The position numbers and the translations under genes are program-made. Below the pieces are notes generated by a model that saw only the letters and a program-made list of their open reading frames with translations, made no database searches and was not told where the DNA came from. Below are positions 47,651 through 57,241 of a stretch of 64,000 nt of DNA, piece by piece; the stretch's first letter is position 1, and the number at the start of each line of letters is the position of its first letter. The stretch lies in the NCBI GenBank assembly GCA_028226535.1, contig JAOJEG010000002.1:49551-113550 (forward strand), written 5' to 3'. This DNA is from Candidatus Pelagibacter sp. (GTDB taxonomy: Bacteria; Pseudomonadota; Alphaproteobacteria; Pelagibacterales; Pelagibacteraceae).

Positions 47651-48540
47651 GAATATTTTTTTTTAATCAATGGTAGCAATTGAGACAACAAGACACCACA
47701 TAGAATAAATAAACATCCAAGTAAATTATTAATATCTAAGATCTGATTTAAAATGAACCAGGCAGCAATAGTTGCGAATACTCCCTCTAATGAAAAAATT
47801 ATTGCAGCAGGGGCAGGGGTTATATTTTTTTGAGCATAAATTTGTAACACAAATGCAAAACCTCCAGATAAAATTCCAGCATACAAAATAGAATTTATTT
47901 CTTTCATAATTTCCAAGTAAATAAACTCCTCATAAATAAATGCTATTACAAAAGAAAATACAGCAACGATGAAAGTTTGAGCTGCTCCTAGGGTGAGTGG
48001 AAGATTATACTTATTTACAATTATTCCTGTAAAAATTATATGAGTGCTCCAAAATAAAGCACCTAGTATTACTAAACTATCCCCAAGTCTAACTGTTGCG
48101 TCATAAAAATTTGTTAATAAATACCCTCCAATTAAACATAAAACTACAGATGGCCAAACACTCCAATGAATTGATGTTCGTTTAAATAAAAAAATTATAA
48201 TTGGTACTAAAGGAACATAAAAAATTGTAAAAAACGCAGCATTAGCTACATCTGTATAAAGAAGAGCAACTTGTTGCAAAGCTGAACCTAAAAATAAAGA
48301 TAAACCAATTAAAAATGAGAGATTAACGAAAGATTTAGTGTCACTTTTAAACTCAGATTTGAATTTTTTTATTTCAAACAATAAAACTAATGGAGTGATA
48401 GCCAAAAAACCTATAAAAAACCTTACAGCATTGAATGTAAATGGACCAATATTATCCATACCAGTGTCTTGAGCAATAAACGTTGTACCCCAAATAAAAG
48501 TACACAGTAATGCACTTAATAAAGAGATAGTTTTTGACAT
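47647..48540 (-). CDS. EamA-family (DMT) transporter
   Basis: A 297-residue inner-membrane protein with ten hydrophobic segments in two EamA repeats, each opening with the family's aromatic/glycine pattern (LLCTFIWGTTFIAQD and LVILGALFWSTHIIFTGI). Members export or import amino acids and metabolites; substrate is unknown. No binding protein is nearby. It begins eight bases downstream of the aceF stop side and is transcribed with the same minus-strand genes after aceE-aceF. Confidence 0.9.
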   Translation of the reverse strand: MSKTISLLSALLCTFIWGTTFIAQDTGMDNIGPFTFNAVRFFIGFLAITPLVLLFEIKKFKSEFKSDTKSFVNLSFLIGLSLFLGSALQQVALLYTDVANAAFFTIFYVPLVPIIIFLFKRTSIHWSVWPSVVLCLIGGYLLTNFYDATVRLGDSLVILGALFWSTHIIFTGIIVNKYNLPLTLGAAQTFIVAVFSFVIAFIYEEFIYLEIMKEINSILYAGILSGGFAFVLQIYAQKNITPAPAAIIFSLEGVFATIAAWFILNQILDINNLLGCLFILCGVLLSQLLPLIKKKYS

Positions 48541-48548
48541 AACTTAAA

Positions 48549-49814
48549 TTAAACAGCCAACTTATAGGCAAAATTTTTGCCAAGATTTTCTTTTAAATCA
48601 TTATTAAATCTTGCAGCTTCAGCTCCATCAATAATTCTGTGATCATAGGACAAAGATATGGGTAACATTGTTCTTATTTGAAACTTTCCGTTAATAAATA
48701 TTTGTTTTTTTTGGGATTTACCTACTCCTAAGATTGCAACTTCTGGAAAATTTATAATTGGAGTAAAAAACGATCCTCCTATTCCTCCTAAACTAGTAAT
48801 AGTCATAGACCCGCCAAATAATTCTTTTTTATCAATTTTTAGATTTCTACAAAGTTCACTTACTTCTTTCAATTCTTTGCTAAGCAGTGAAATTTTTTTG
48901 TTGTCAACATTTCTAATTTTAGGAACCATTAATCCATTAGGTGTATCAACTGCAATTCCAATATGAAAATATTTTTTAAATGTCATTTTTCCAGTTTCAA
49001 TTTCATCTATGGAAGAATTAAAACTCGGGAATTTTTTTAAAGACGCTACTAAAGCTTTAATTATAAATGCCAAAGGAGTAATTTTGATTTTTTCTCCAGT
49101 GTACATGTCTGTTAGAGAACTTCTAAAGTTATCCATTTCTGTTATATCTGCCTCATCATGGTTTGTAACATGTGGTATAGTTGTCCAAGAATTGGTTAAA
49201 TAAACTGAAGATAGTTTTTTTACTCTTGGAATATCTTTAATTTCGATTTCTCCAAAATCAGAATGTTCAAATTCATTTTGAATTTTTTTTATTTTATCTT
49301 CTTTAATTTCATTAATATTTTTTGTTGTGGATGAAACAAATTTTTTAATATCTTCCTCAATAACTCTTCCATCTTTTTCACTTCCTACAACTTGAGCAAT
49401 ATCTACTCCAAGTTCTCTTGCAAATTTTCGAGCTTTTGGGCTTGCAGAAGATGTTTCACTGGATAAATTTTTAACTTGATTAATTGAAGTTTGTTCTGGC
49501 TCGGGTTTTATTACTTTAATTTTTTTAAACTCTTTTTGAATATTTGGCTTTTCTTCAGTATTTTCTTTTGTTGCAGATGTTTCCTCTAAAATTAATATCA
49601 AATCACCTTCAGAAATTTTATCTCCAACTTTTGTTTTTAAAGATTTAATTTTACCCTCAAAGTTAGATGGGATTTCTACGCTTGATTTATCACTTTCAAT
49701 TGTAATTATTGGATCGTTTTTTTGAAGAATTTGACCTTCAGAAACTAAAACCTCTATTACTTCAACATCTTTAAAATCTCCAATATTTGGTACTTTAATT
49801 TCAGTTTCTGACAT
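48549..49814 (-). CDS. aceF: Dihydrolipoamide acetyltransferase (PDH E2)
   Basis: The 421-residue E2 core of pyruvate dehydrogenase. It has a single N-terminal lipoyl domain with the lipoyl Lys43 in ESDKSSVE, a long charged linker, a peripheral subunit-binding domain (ASPKARKFARELGVD near residue 125) and the acyltransferase domain with the catalytic SYDHRIIDGAEAARF. One lipoyl domain is fewer than E. coli E2 (three). Its ATG overlaps the aceE stop (TAATG). Confidence 0.93.
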   Translation of the reverse strand: MSETEIKVPNIGDFKDVEVIEVLVSEGQILQKNDPIITIESDKSSVEIPSNFEGKIKSLKTKVGDKISEGDLILILEETSATKENTEEKPNIQKEFKKIKVIKPEPEQTSINQVKNLSSETSSASPKARKFARELGVDIAQVVGSEKDGRVIEEDIKKFVSSTTKNINEIKEDKIKKIQNEFEHSDFGEIEIKDIPRVKKLSSVYLTNSWTTIPHVTNHDEADITEMDNFRSSLTDMYTGEKIKITPLAFIIKALVASLKKFPSFNSSIDEIETGKMTFKKYFHIGIAVDTPNGLMVPKIRNVDNKKISLLSKELKEVSELCRNLKIDKKELFGGSMTITSLGGIGGSFFTPIINFPEVAILGVGKSQKKQIFINGKFQIRTMLPISLSYDHRIIDGAEAARFNNDLKENLGKNFAYKLAV

Positions 49815-52800
49815 TACAATTTAGTAGGCATTGGTTTTTCACCATCAATTTTATATTTTTTTATTGCTTCATTTGCATATTTTGAAGCTATTAATTGTTC
49901 TTTGGCCAAAATACTTAAGCTGTAAGCAACCAAATGCTCTTTATCTACCTCAAAAAATTTTCTTAGATTTTTTCGAGTATCACTTCTACCAAATCCATCT
50001 GTTCCTAAAGAATAAAAGCTTTTATTTGTATAAGGTCTTATTTGATCTGAATTCATTCTCATATAATCTGATGCAGCCATGATTGGGCCTTCAGTTTTTC
50101 CCAAACATTTTTCAACAAATGAAGTTTTTTGTTCTTTATCAGGGTTTAAAAGATTATATCTTTCAACTTCCATTCCATCTTTTCTTAATTCATTGAAACT
50201 TGTTACACTCCAAATTTCACTATCAATTTCATATTCATTTTGAAGAACTTCTGCTGCAGCCATCATTTCTCTAAGAATTGTACCTGATCCTAAAAGCTGA
50301 ATTTTTGTTTTCTTAAACTTATTAAATTCTTTAATCTTATACATTCCTTTCAAAATACCTTCCTCACAATTTTTATCTTTTGGCATTTCTGGATGAGAAT
50401 AATTTTCATTCATTGTAGTAATATAATAAAAAACGTTTTCTTTTTTTTCATGCATTCTTCTCAAACCTTCTCTAAAAATTACCGCTAGCTCGTAATGAAA
50501 AGTTGGATCATAAGTTACACAATTCGGTATCGTAGATGCTATTAGGTGGCTGTGGCCATCTTGGTGCTGAAGTCCTTCTCCAGCTAAAGTAGTTCTTCCT
50601 GCAGTAGCTCCAATTAAAAATCCTCTTGCCTGGCTATCCCCAGCAGCCCACGCCAAATCACCAATCCTTTGAAAACCAAACATAGAATAAAAAATATAAA
50701 TAGGAATCATTTCTATGTCATGATTTGTATATGCTGTAGCAGCTGCAATCCAAGAAGACATTGCACCAGCTTCATTAATTCCTTCTTCTAACACCTGACC
50801 ACTCTTATCCTCTCGGTAAGAACTTAATTGTGCAGCATCTTCTGGCTCATATTTTTGGCCTTCATGAGCATAAATACCAATTTTTTGAAAAAAACCTTCC
50901 ATTCCAAATGTTCTTGCTTCATCAGGAATTATAGGAACCAATCTTGGTGAAATATTTTTGTCTCTAAGTAGGTTTGTAAACATTCTAACCATTGCCATCG
51001 TTGTTGACATTTCTTTTTCACCAGTTGAAACTTTCATAAAATCAAAGATATCTTTTGATGGTGCCTTAATTGGTTTTGCGTAAGTTGTTCTTTCAGGTAG
51101 ATAGCCACCTAAATTTAATCTTCTTTCTTTTAAATATTTAATTTCAGGAGATTTTTCGTCAGGTTTAAAATATTCAATATTTCTAACTTGTTCATCAGTT
51201 AAAGGAACATCAAATCGATCTCTGTAGTATAGTAAATCATCAACATCTAATTTTTTTGTTTGGTGGGTAGTGTTCACACTTTCACCTGTCTTACCCATCC
51301 CATAACCCTTAATAGTCTTTGCTATAATTACAGTAGGACTTCCTTGATTTTTTGTAGCTTTGTCATAAGCCGCATATACCTTGTGTGGATCATGACCACC
51401 TCTGTTTAACCTCCAAATATCTTTATCTGATAAGCTTGATACTAATTCTTGTGTTTCGGGATATTTGCCAAAAAATTTTTCTCTAACATAAGCGCCGTCT
51501 CTTGCTTTCATCGCTTGGTATTCTCCATCAACTGTTTCATTCATTATTTTTACTAAATGACCTGTTTTATCGTTTGCTATTAACGAATCCCAATAAGAGC
51601 CCCAAATTACTTTAATTACATTCCATCCAGCTCCTCGGAAACTGCCTTCTAATTCTTGAATAATTTTTCCATTTCCTCTTACGGGTCCATCAAGCCTTTG
51701 GAGATTACAATTAACTACAAATATTAAATTATCTAACTTTTCTCTTGCTGCTAGTCCGATAGCACCCATTGACTCGGGTTCATCCATTTCTCCATCACCT
51801 AAAAATGCCCAAACTTTTCGACCCTCGTCTTTAATTAGACCTCTATTAATTAAATACTTCATGTATCTTGCTTGATAAATTGCAAGCATGGGACCTAAAC
51901 CCATGGAAACAGTTGGAAATTGCCAAAACTTAGGCATTAACCAAGGATGTGGATATGAAGAAAGTCCACCAGAATTTACTTCTTGTCTGAAACTATCCAA
52001 TTGTTTTTCATTTAATCTTCCCTCTAAGAATGCTCTAGCATACATTCCCGGAGCACTGTGGCCTTGAAAATAAACTAAATCTCCACCAAATTTATTATTT
52101 TTTGCTCTCCAAAAATGATTCATTCCAACATCATACAACGTTGCAGCAGAAGCAAATGTACCTATGTGTCCACCTAATTCTGGAAATTTTTTATTCGCTC
52201 TAACTACCATTGCAGCTGCATTCCATCTAATTAAAGATCTAATTCTTCTCTCAATATTTTGATCTCCATTTGATTTAACTTCTGCTTCTGGAGGGATTGT
52301 ATTTATATAGGGTGTATTTTGAGTATAAGGAATATTAGCACCCTCACGATACGCTTTGTTAATCAATTCCTTAATTAAAAAGTGAGCTCTTTGATTTCCA
52401 TCTTTTGAAATAACTGCTGACAAAGATTCTAACCAATCTTGTGTTTCTAAAGGATCTGTATCTTTACCATTTGTAACTTGAATAGTTAATTGTTCTTTCT
52501 TTTGAGCAGGTTGATGAGCAACTTTAGTCTCATTTTTTTGTTCTACCATAGCTACTTCGGCTTGCTTAATAATATTTTCAGTATCTTTTGGAATTGGATT
52601 TTCTTTTTTATTTTCTGCTGAAGAAGCAATATTTAAGATTAAATCTCCTTTTGAAACCTTATCTCCAACTTTAACTTCAACTTTTTCAATCTTACCTGAT
52701 AGAGTAGAAGGAATCTCAACACTTGATTTATCACTCTCAATTGTAATTACTGGGTCATTAATATTTAATTGATCGCCCTGTTTTGCTAAAACTTCTATAA

Positions 52801-52852
52801 CTTCAACTTCTTCAAAATCTCCAATATCTGGAACAAGTAATTTTTCACTCAT
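49814..52852 (-). CDS. aceE: Pyruvate dehydrogenase E1, homodimeric type, with N-terminal lipoyl domain
   Basis: A 1012-residue protein. Residues 1-78 form a lipoyl domain with Lys42 in ESDKSSVE, very similar to that of the adjacent E2. A linker of about 45 charged residues follows, then a full AceE-type homodimeric E1 (starting near residue 132 at DPLETQDWLESL) with the thiamine site WAFLGDGEMDEPESMGA. E1 decarboxylates pyruvate and reductively acetylates lipoyl groups. Most AceE proteins lack a lipoyl domain. It is followed by aceF; E3 is not in the window. Confidence 0.94.
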   Translation of the reverse strand: MSEKLLVPDIGDFEEVEVIEVLAKQGDQLNINDPVITIESDKSSVEIPSTLSGKIEKVEVKVGDKVSKGDLILNIASSAENKKENPIPKDTENIIKQAEVAMVEQKNETKVAHQPAQKKEQLTIQVTNGKDTDPLETQDWLESLSAVISKDGNQRAHFLIKELINKAYREGANIPYTQNTPYINTIPPEAEVKSNGDQNIERRIRSLIRWNAAAMVVRANKKFPELGGHIGTFASAATLYDVGMNHFWRAKNNKFGGDLVYFQGHSAPGMYARAFLEGRLNEKQLDSFRQEVNSGGLSSYPHPWLMPKFWQFPTVSMGLGPMLAIYQARYMKYLINRGLIKDEGRKVWAFLGDGEMDEPESMGAIGLAAREKLDNLIFVVNCNLQRLDGPVRGNGKIIQELEGSFRGAGWNVIKVIWGSYWDSLIANDKTGHLVKIMNETVDGEYQAMKARDGAYVREKFFGKYPETQELVSSLSDKDIWRLNRGGHDPHKVYAAYDKATKNQGSPTVIIAKTIKGYGMGKTGESVNTTHQTKKLDVDDLLYYRDRFDVPLTDEQVRNIEYFKPDEKSPEIKYLKERRLNLGGYLPERTTYAKPIKAPSKDIFDFMKVSTGEKEMSTTMAMVRMFTNLLRDKNISPRLVPIIPDEARTFGMEGFFQKIGIYAHEGQKYEPEDAAQLSSYREDKSGQVLEEGINEAGAMSSWIAAATAYTNHDIEMIPIYIFYSMFGFQRIGDLAWAAGDSQARGFLIGATAGRTTLAGEGLQHQDGHSHLIASTIPNCVTYDPTFHYELAVIFREGLRRMHEKKENVFYYITTMNENYSHPEMPKDKNCEEGILKGMYKIKEFNKFKKTKIQLLGSGTILREMMAAAEVLQNEYEIDSEIWSVTSFNELRKDGMEVERYNLLNPDKEQKTSFVEKCLGKTEGPIMAASDYMRMNSDQIRPYTNKSFYSLGTDGFGRSDTRKNLRKFFEVDKEHLVAYSLSILAKEQLIASKYANEAIKKYKIDGEKPMPTKL

Positions 52853-52961
52853 TTTATTAAAATGTTTTATATACCTATTAATATTATAATTAAGTTTATT
52901 TTGACGCGTTATTTGGCTTTTTTATGAATTTCTGTAAAAAAATTGTACAAAAGTTAAGTAT

Positions 52962-54149
52962 TTAATTTCTTTCAATACACATGGCTATACCCATGCCACC
53001 CCCAATACATAATGCGGCACAACCTTTGCTTTTGTTTTGCTTTATCATTTCGTGTATTAGAGTAACTAGAATTCTTGTTCCCGATGCACCTATTGGATGA
53101 CCTAAAGCAATTGCACCACCATTTACATTTACTTTTTCAGCGGGAATTTTTAGTTCTTTTATCACAGCTATACTTTGAGCAGCAAAGGCTTCATTTATTT
53201 CAAATAAATCAACATCGTTAATATTCCAATCAGCTTTATTTAGTGCTTCTTTAGCTGCAGGAATAGGGCCTAAACCCATTAAAGAGGGCTCAACACCACA
53301 TGACGCCCATGAAACTACTTTGACTAATGGTTCTATAGACTTAAGCTCAGCTTGTTTTCTTGTCATTAACACTGTTGCAGCTGCACCATCATTTATACCC
53401 GATGAATTTCCAGGAGTAACAGTTCCATTTACTTTAAAAACAGTTTTTAATTTTTTTAAGTCATCTATTATTAAATTATTTCTAGGATGTTCATCGTTAT
53501 CAAAAATCACATTTTCGTTATTATTATTAATTTGTAATTTAATTATTTCGTCTTTAAATTTTTTTTTATCTATAGCATCTTGAGCTTTTTTTTGGGAATT
53601 TAACGCAAAGCTATCTTGTTCATCTCTAGAGATTTCAAATTTTTCTGCAACATTTTCTGCTGTTACACCCATGTGATAATGGTTAAATGAGTCTGTTAAA
53701 CCATCATTGATCATTGTATCTACTAATTTAGATTCATCTAATTTTTTATTTTCTCTGTAAAACAAAGAGTGTGGTGCTCTTGACATATTTTCTTGACCAC
53801 CTGAAACAATAATTTTATTTTCTTCCAATTTAATTGATTGAAATCCAGAAACTATAGATCTTAAGCCTGAACCACATACTTGATTTATAATATGTGCTGG
53901 TTTTGATACCGGAATACCAGCGTGTATAGATGCTTGTCTCGCAGGATTTTGACCTAGACCAGAAGTAAGAACATGACCCATAATTACTTCATCAATTTGA
54001 TCAGGCTTCAAATTAGATTTATGTATGACTTCTTTGATTGTAAGAGCACCTAATTTATCAGCACTCAAATCTTTTAAAGAACCTTTATATGTTCCAATTG
54101 GTGTTCTCAAAGCAGATGTAATTACAACATCATCTAATTTTTTGCTCAT
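52962..54149 (-). CDS. Acetyl-CoA acetyltransferase (thiolase)
   Basis: A 395-residue thiolase. The acyl-enzyme Cys92 lies in INQVCGSGLRSIVSG, the general base region is HPIGASGTRI and the second cysteine is in CIGGGMGIAM; LFEINEAFAAQ is also present. Length and motifs fit the biosynthetic acetoacetyl-CoA thiolase (PhaA/AtoB) or a beta-ketothiolase. Which direction it works in is not told by sequence. It lies 109 bases upstream of aceE, same strand, so co-regulation is possible. Confidence 0.93.
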   Translation of the reverse strand: MSKKLDDVVITSALRTPIGTYKGSLKDLSADKLGALTIKEVIHKSNLKPDQIDEVIMGHVLTSGLGQNPARQASIHAGIPVSKPAHIINQVCGSGLRSIVSGFQSIKLEENKIIVSGGQENMSRAPHSLFYRENKKLDESKLVDTMINDGLTDSFNHYHMGVTAENVAEKFEISRDEQDSFALNSQKKAQDAIDKKKFKDEIIKLQINNNNENVIFDNDEHPRNNLIIDDLKKLKTVFKVNGTVTPGNSSGINDGAAATVLMTRKQAELKSIEPLVKVVSWASCGVEPSLMGLGPIPAAKEALNKADWNINDVDLFEINEAFAAQSIAVIKELKIPAEKVNVNGGAIALGHPIGASGTRILVTLIHEMIKQNKSKGCAALCIGGGMGIAMCIERN

Positions 54150-54223
54150 TAATTACTCAACATAATATTTTATAAGTTAAATTACATCAAAAACTTTGAT
54201 ATATGGAAATTATTATTAAATGA

Positions 54224-54300
54224 GGACCGCTGGCCAAATTGGATAAGGCGCTCGGCTACGAACCGGGAGATTCCAGATTCGAGTTCTGGGCGGTCCACCA
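54224..54300 (+). tRNA. tRNA-Arg (ACG)
   Basis: A 77-base cloverleaf with encoded CCA. Acceptor GGACCGC/GCGGTCC is perfect. Anticodon stem CTCGG/CCGGG (one G-U) holds loop CTACGAA, anticodon ACG, expected to be edited to ICG by TadA to read CGU, CGC and CGA. The T-stem CCAGA/TCTGG with loop TTCGAGT is canonical. It lies alone on the plus strand before the thioesterase gene. Confidence 0.97.
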
Positions 54301-54314
54301 AAAAGGAAATTAAA

Positions 54315-54413
54315 ATGTTAGATTGGCTTATAAAGGCTTCATTACAAAAATCAGTTGTATATTTTTTTATAATTGTTTTAATAATTTTATTAATCTTAAC
54401 TTTTGTATTATAA
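54315..54413 (+). CDS. Candidate single-pass microprotein, 32 aa
   Basis: A 32-codon frame begins eleven bases after a good Shine-Dalgarno (AAAGGAA at 54302-54308, near the tRNA-Arg 3' end) and ends just before the thioesterase ATG. It has a short amphipathic N-terminus (MLDWLIKASLQKS) and a strongly hydrophobic helix (VVYFFIIVLIILLILTFVL). Size and shape fit small inner-membrane microproteins. No homologue is recalled. Confidence 0.5.
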   Translation: MLDWLIKASLQKSVVYFFIIVLIILLILTFVL

Positions 54414-54419
54414 AAAAAT

Positions 54420-54845
54420 ATGAGCGAAGAGTTCGAACAAATAAGTATTAAACCTGGATTTATGAAACACAATGGGGGTGTTTTATTTAGAACAGTGTCC
54501 GAAACTGAGTATGAATTTAAATCAACAATTAATGAAAATCATTTAAATGCTGCTAACATAACTCACGGAGGTTACTTATCAGCATTAATTGATGCTGGAG
54601 CAGGAACTGCCGCTCATAGAGCTAGCGGTAATTCACCATGTGTTACAATTTCATTAGATTTAAAGTTTATTGGAGCATCTAGAGTAGGTGATGAAATAAC
54701 AGGAATTACTAAAATACTTAAAAAAACAAACACGCTTATATTTTTATTTTGTGAATTGAGATGTAATAACAAAATTATTACCTCAGCTTCAGGTGTTTGG
54801 AAAATTTTAAAAGTTAAACCTTCAAACTTAGGCCCAGGTGGTTAA
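54420..54845 (+). CDS. Hotdog-fold thioesterase (PaaI type)
   Basis: A 141-residue hotdog-fold acyl-CoA thioesterase of the PaaI/4HBT group. The catalytic segment is ANITHGGYLSALIDAGAGTAAH (His-Gly-Gly followed by Asp at a distance), with FKSTINENHLNA before it and VTISLDLKFIGASRVGDEI after. The acyl substrate is unknown. It begins seven bases after the candidate microprotein and abuts the TRAP permease stop with no gap. Confidence 0.87.
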   Translation: MSEEFEQISIKPGFMKHNGGVLFRTVSETEYEFKSTINENHLNAANITHGGYLSALIDAGAGTAAHRASGNSPCVTISLDLKFIGASRVGDEITGITKILKKTNTLIFLFCELRCNNKIITSASGVWKILKVKPSNLGPGG

Positions 54846-57167
54846 TTATTCTTTTCTTCTATAATTCAAGTATCCAAAAATTGATAAAAGTAAAATAGCT
54901 ATTGGATAAACAAATAACTTGCTAGGCCTATTTGAATTTTCAATCTTGAATTCACTTATGTAATCACCCATTTCAAAGCCACTTTTTTTAGCTTGGCTAT
55001 TCCATTTTAATTTATCAACAATAATTTTATTATTTTCTTTAACTAAATTAATTCCATAATCTTCTAGATTATATTCTTCTTCAAAAGTATTTTTATCAAT
55101 CACGAATAGCTTATATCTATCACCATAAAGACTCGGTCTGGTGACTTTAAAACGTACTTCTTTTTTTGGATCTAAAATAACAGAATTAATATTGTTAATA
55201 TCTTGGTAATTATATTTTGGATAAAATTTATTAAGAACGAATTCTGGTGAAAGTAGTGAAATAGATATTATCAAAAAAACAATAATCTCATACCATTTTA
55301 ATTTATTTATAAACCAACCTTGAGTTGCTGATGTAAATACCAGTATTCCTGCTAAAGAAGTTATTATGACAACCAATGCATGCCAAATATTTTCTATTCC
55401 AATTAAAAGTAGTTCGTGATTGAATAAAAAAACAATTGGAAGAATACCAGTTCTTAAACTGTACCAAAAAGCTTGTAGCCCTGTTTTAAGTGGATCACCT
55501 CCTGAAATCGCTGCTGCTGCATATGAGGCCAACCCTACTGGTGGAGTAACATCAGCCATTAACCCAAAATAAAAAACGAATAAATGAACCGCTATCAATG
55601 GAAAAATAAATCCTGATGCATTACCAACATCTACTAAAACTGTTGCCATTAATGAAGCAACGACTACATAATTTGCAGTTGTTGGTAATCCCATTCCTAA
55701 TAATAAACATAATATTATCGTCAAAAATAATAATATTGTTACATTATCTTTAGCAATAGATTCTATGACTATAATTAAATTTGTACTAAGCCCTGTTGAT
55801 CCAACAGCTCCAACTATTATTCCAGCTGTTGCTATGGCTATTCCAACACCAACCATGTTTAATGCACCTTTTTCAAATCCAATGATAGTTTGATTAAACC
55901 ATATTTTGAGAGCATCTTTAGAAAACGAATTTTTGATAAGTAAATAAACTAAATTAACTAAAATCAAAGAAACAGTTGCGTAAAAAATAGAGTAAGACGC
56001 AGTGAACCTTAAATAAACTAACATATAAATTAAAACAAAAATTGGGATTAAGAAATGAAGTCCTGATAAAAATGTTTTTTTCAGATTTGGAACATCGGCA
56101 TCTTCCATACCTTTGAGGTTCAATTTTAAAGCTTCAAGATGGGATATATAAAAAAGTGCAATATAGGAAATTATTGCTGGCAAAAATGCATGTTTAACAA
56201 CTTCAAAATAAGTAACACCTATAAAACTTGCCATAACAAAAGCCGCAGCACCCATAACAGGTGGCATAATTTGACCATTAACAGAAGAGGAAACTTCTAT
56301 AGCTCCTGCTTTTTCTTTTGAAAATCCAGTTTTTTTCATGATTGGAATTGTAAACGTTCCAGTGGTAACAGTGTTTGCAATCGAGGACCCTGATATTAAA
56401 CCAGTCATTCCAGAACCAAGAATTGCAGCTTTTGCTGGTCCTCCTCTCATTTTGCCAACCATAGCAAAAGCCAAGTCTAAGAAATATTTTCCACCACCTG
56501 CTGTTTCAAGAAGAGCACCAAATAATACAAATAAAAAAATAAAATCTACAGAAACTCCTATTGGAATTCCAAATATAGCTTCCTGATCCAGCCATTGAAA
56601 ACCAACTAATCTATTTAGTGAAAGTCCACCATGAGAGATTATTTCAGGTGCATATCTCCCAAAATATGAAAATAAAAGAAAACATATAGCGATGATTACC
56701 AATGGTAAACCTATCGCTCTTCTTGTAGCTTCAAGCAAAATTAAAATACCTAGACTACCAATAATTAGCTCGATCGGTAAATCAAAATTATTTCCTATTG
56801 AGATACTTAAAAGAACCCCACCTCTATCCACTAATTGATCATAAAAAAAATATATATAAAAACATGAAAAAGCACCTACAAAACTAATTAAGATATCAAA
56901 TACAGAAATTTTTTTTCCTTTAGCAAATGGATAAATTAAAAATGCTAAAGTTAATGCAAAACCCAAATGAATTGCTCTTGCAGGCAATCCTTTGAACATT
57001 CCAAAGTTAAAAATAAAAGGAAATGGAGATGCATACCAGAGCTGAAATAATGACCAAATAATTGCGATTGATGCTATAACCTTTAAATGTAAACCCGTAA
57101 GATTTTTCGTAGGAGACAAATCTTCATTGATTTTATCTTTAACTTTTTCACTAAAGCTTTGACTCAT
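54846..57167 (-). CDS. TRAP transporter fused permease, TAXI type
   Basis: A 773-residue membrane protein that fuses the small (DctQ-like, about residues 30-180) and large (DctM-like, to about 610) permease subunits, as in TAXI-family TRAP systems. Many hydrophobic helices and the family segments GSGMTGLISGSSIANTVTTG and GAAAFVMASFIGVTY are visible. The C-terminal 160 residues form a soluble domain resembling DUF3394, followed by a last helix. It imports an organic solute using a sodium gradient. Its binding protein lies upstream across a hairpin terminator. Confidence 0.93.
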   Translation of the reverse strand: MSQSFSEKVKDKINEDLSPTKNLTGLHLKVIASIAIIWSLFQLWYASPFPFIFNFGMFKGLPARAIHLGFALTLAFLIYPFAKGKKISVFDILISFVGAFSCFYIYFFYDQLVDRGGVLLSISIGNNFDLPIELIIGSLGILILLEATRRAIGLPLVIIAICFLLFSYFGRYAPEIISHGGLSLNRLVGFQWLDQEAIFGIPIGVSVDFIFLFVLFGALLETAGGGKYFLDLAFAMVGKMRGGPAKAAILGSGMTGLISGSSIANTVTTGTFTIPIMKKTGFSKEKAGAIEVSSSVNGQIMPPVMGAAAFVMASFIGVTYFEVVKHAFLPAIISYIALFYISHLEALKLNLKGMEDADVPNLKKTFLSGLHFLIPIFVLIYMLVYLRFTASYSIFYATVSLILVNLVYLLIKNSFSKDALKIWFNQTIIGFEKGALNMVGVGIAIATAGIIVGAVGSTGLSTNLIIVIESIAKDNVTILLFLTIILCLLLGMGLPTTANYVVVASLMATVLVDVGNASGFIFPLIAVHLFVFYFGLMADVTPPVGLASYAAAAISGGDPLKTGLQAFWYSLRTGILPIVFLFNHELLLIGIENIWHALVVIITSLAGILVFTSATQGWFINKLKWYEIIVFLIISISLLSPEFVLNKFYPKYNYQDINNINSVILDPKKEVRFKVTRPSLYGDRYKLFVIDKNTFEEEYNLEDYGINLVKENNKIIVDKLKWNSQAKKSGFEMGDYISEFKIENSNRPSKLFVYPIAILLLSIFGYLNYRRKE

Positions 57168-57186
57168 AATAAATTTGATACCTTAT

Positions 57187-57220
57187 TATAAAAAAAAGGC
57201 CCGATTTAAATCAGGCCTTT
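57187..57220 (-). terminator. Hairpin terminator between receptor and permease
   Basis: On the minus strand a stem of about 13 pairs (AAAGGCCTGATTT with AAATCGGGCCTTT, one U-G pair) is followed by a run of T. It sits about 20 bases after the TAXI receptor stop and about 20 bases before the permease ATG. It probably stops much of the transcription, so the receptor is made in excess of the permease. Confidence 0.85.
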
Positions 57221-57241
57221 TAATTTAATTAAGATTTTGGA

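Noticed and set aside
54182..54472. Minus-strand frame across tRNA-Arg
   Set aside because: It translates the complement of the tRNA gene and the thioesterase start.
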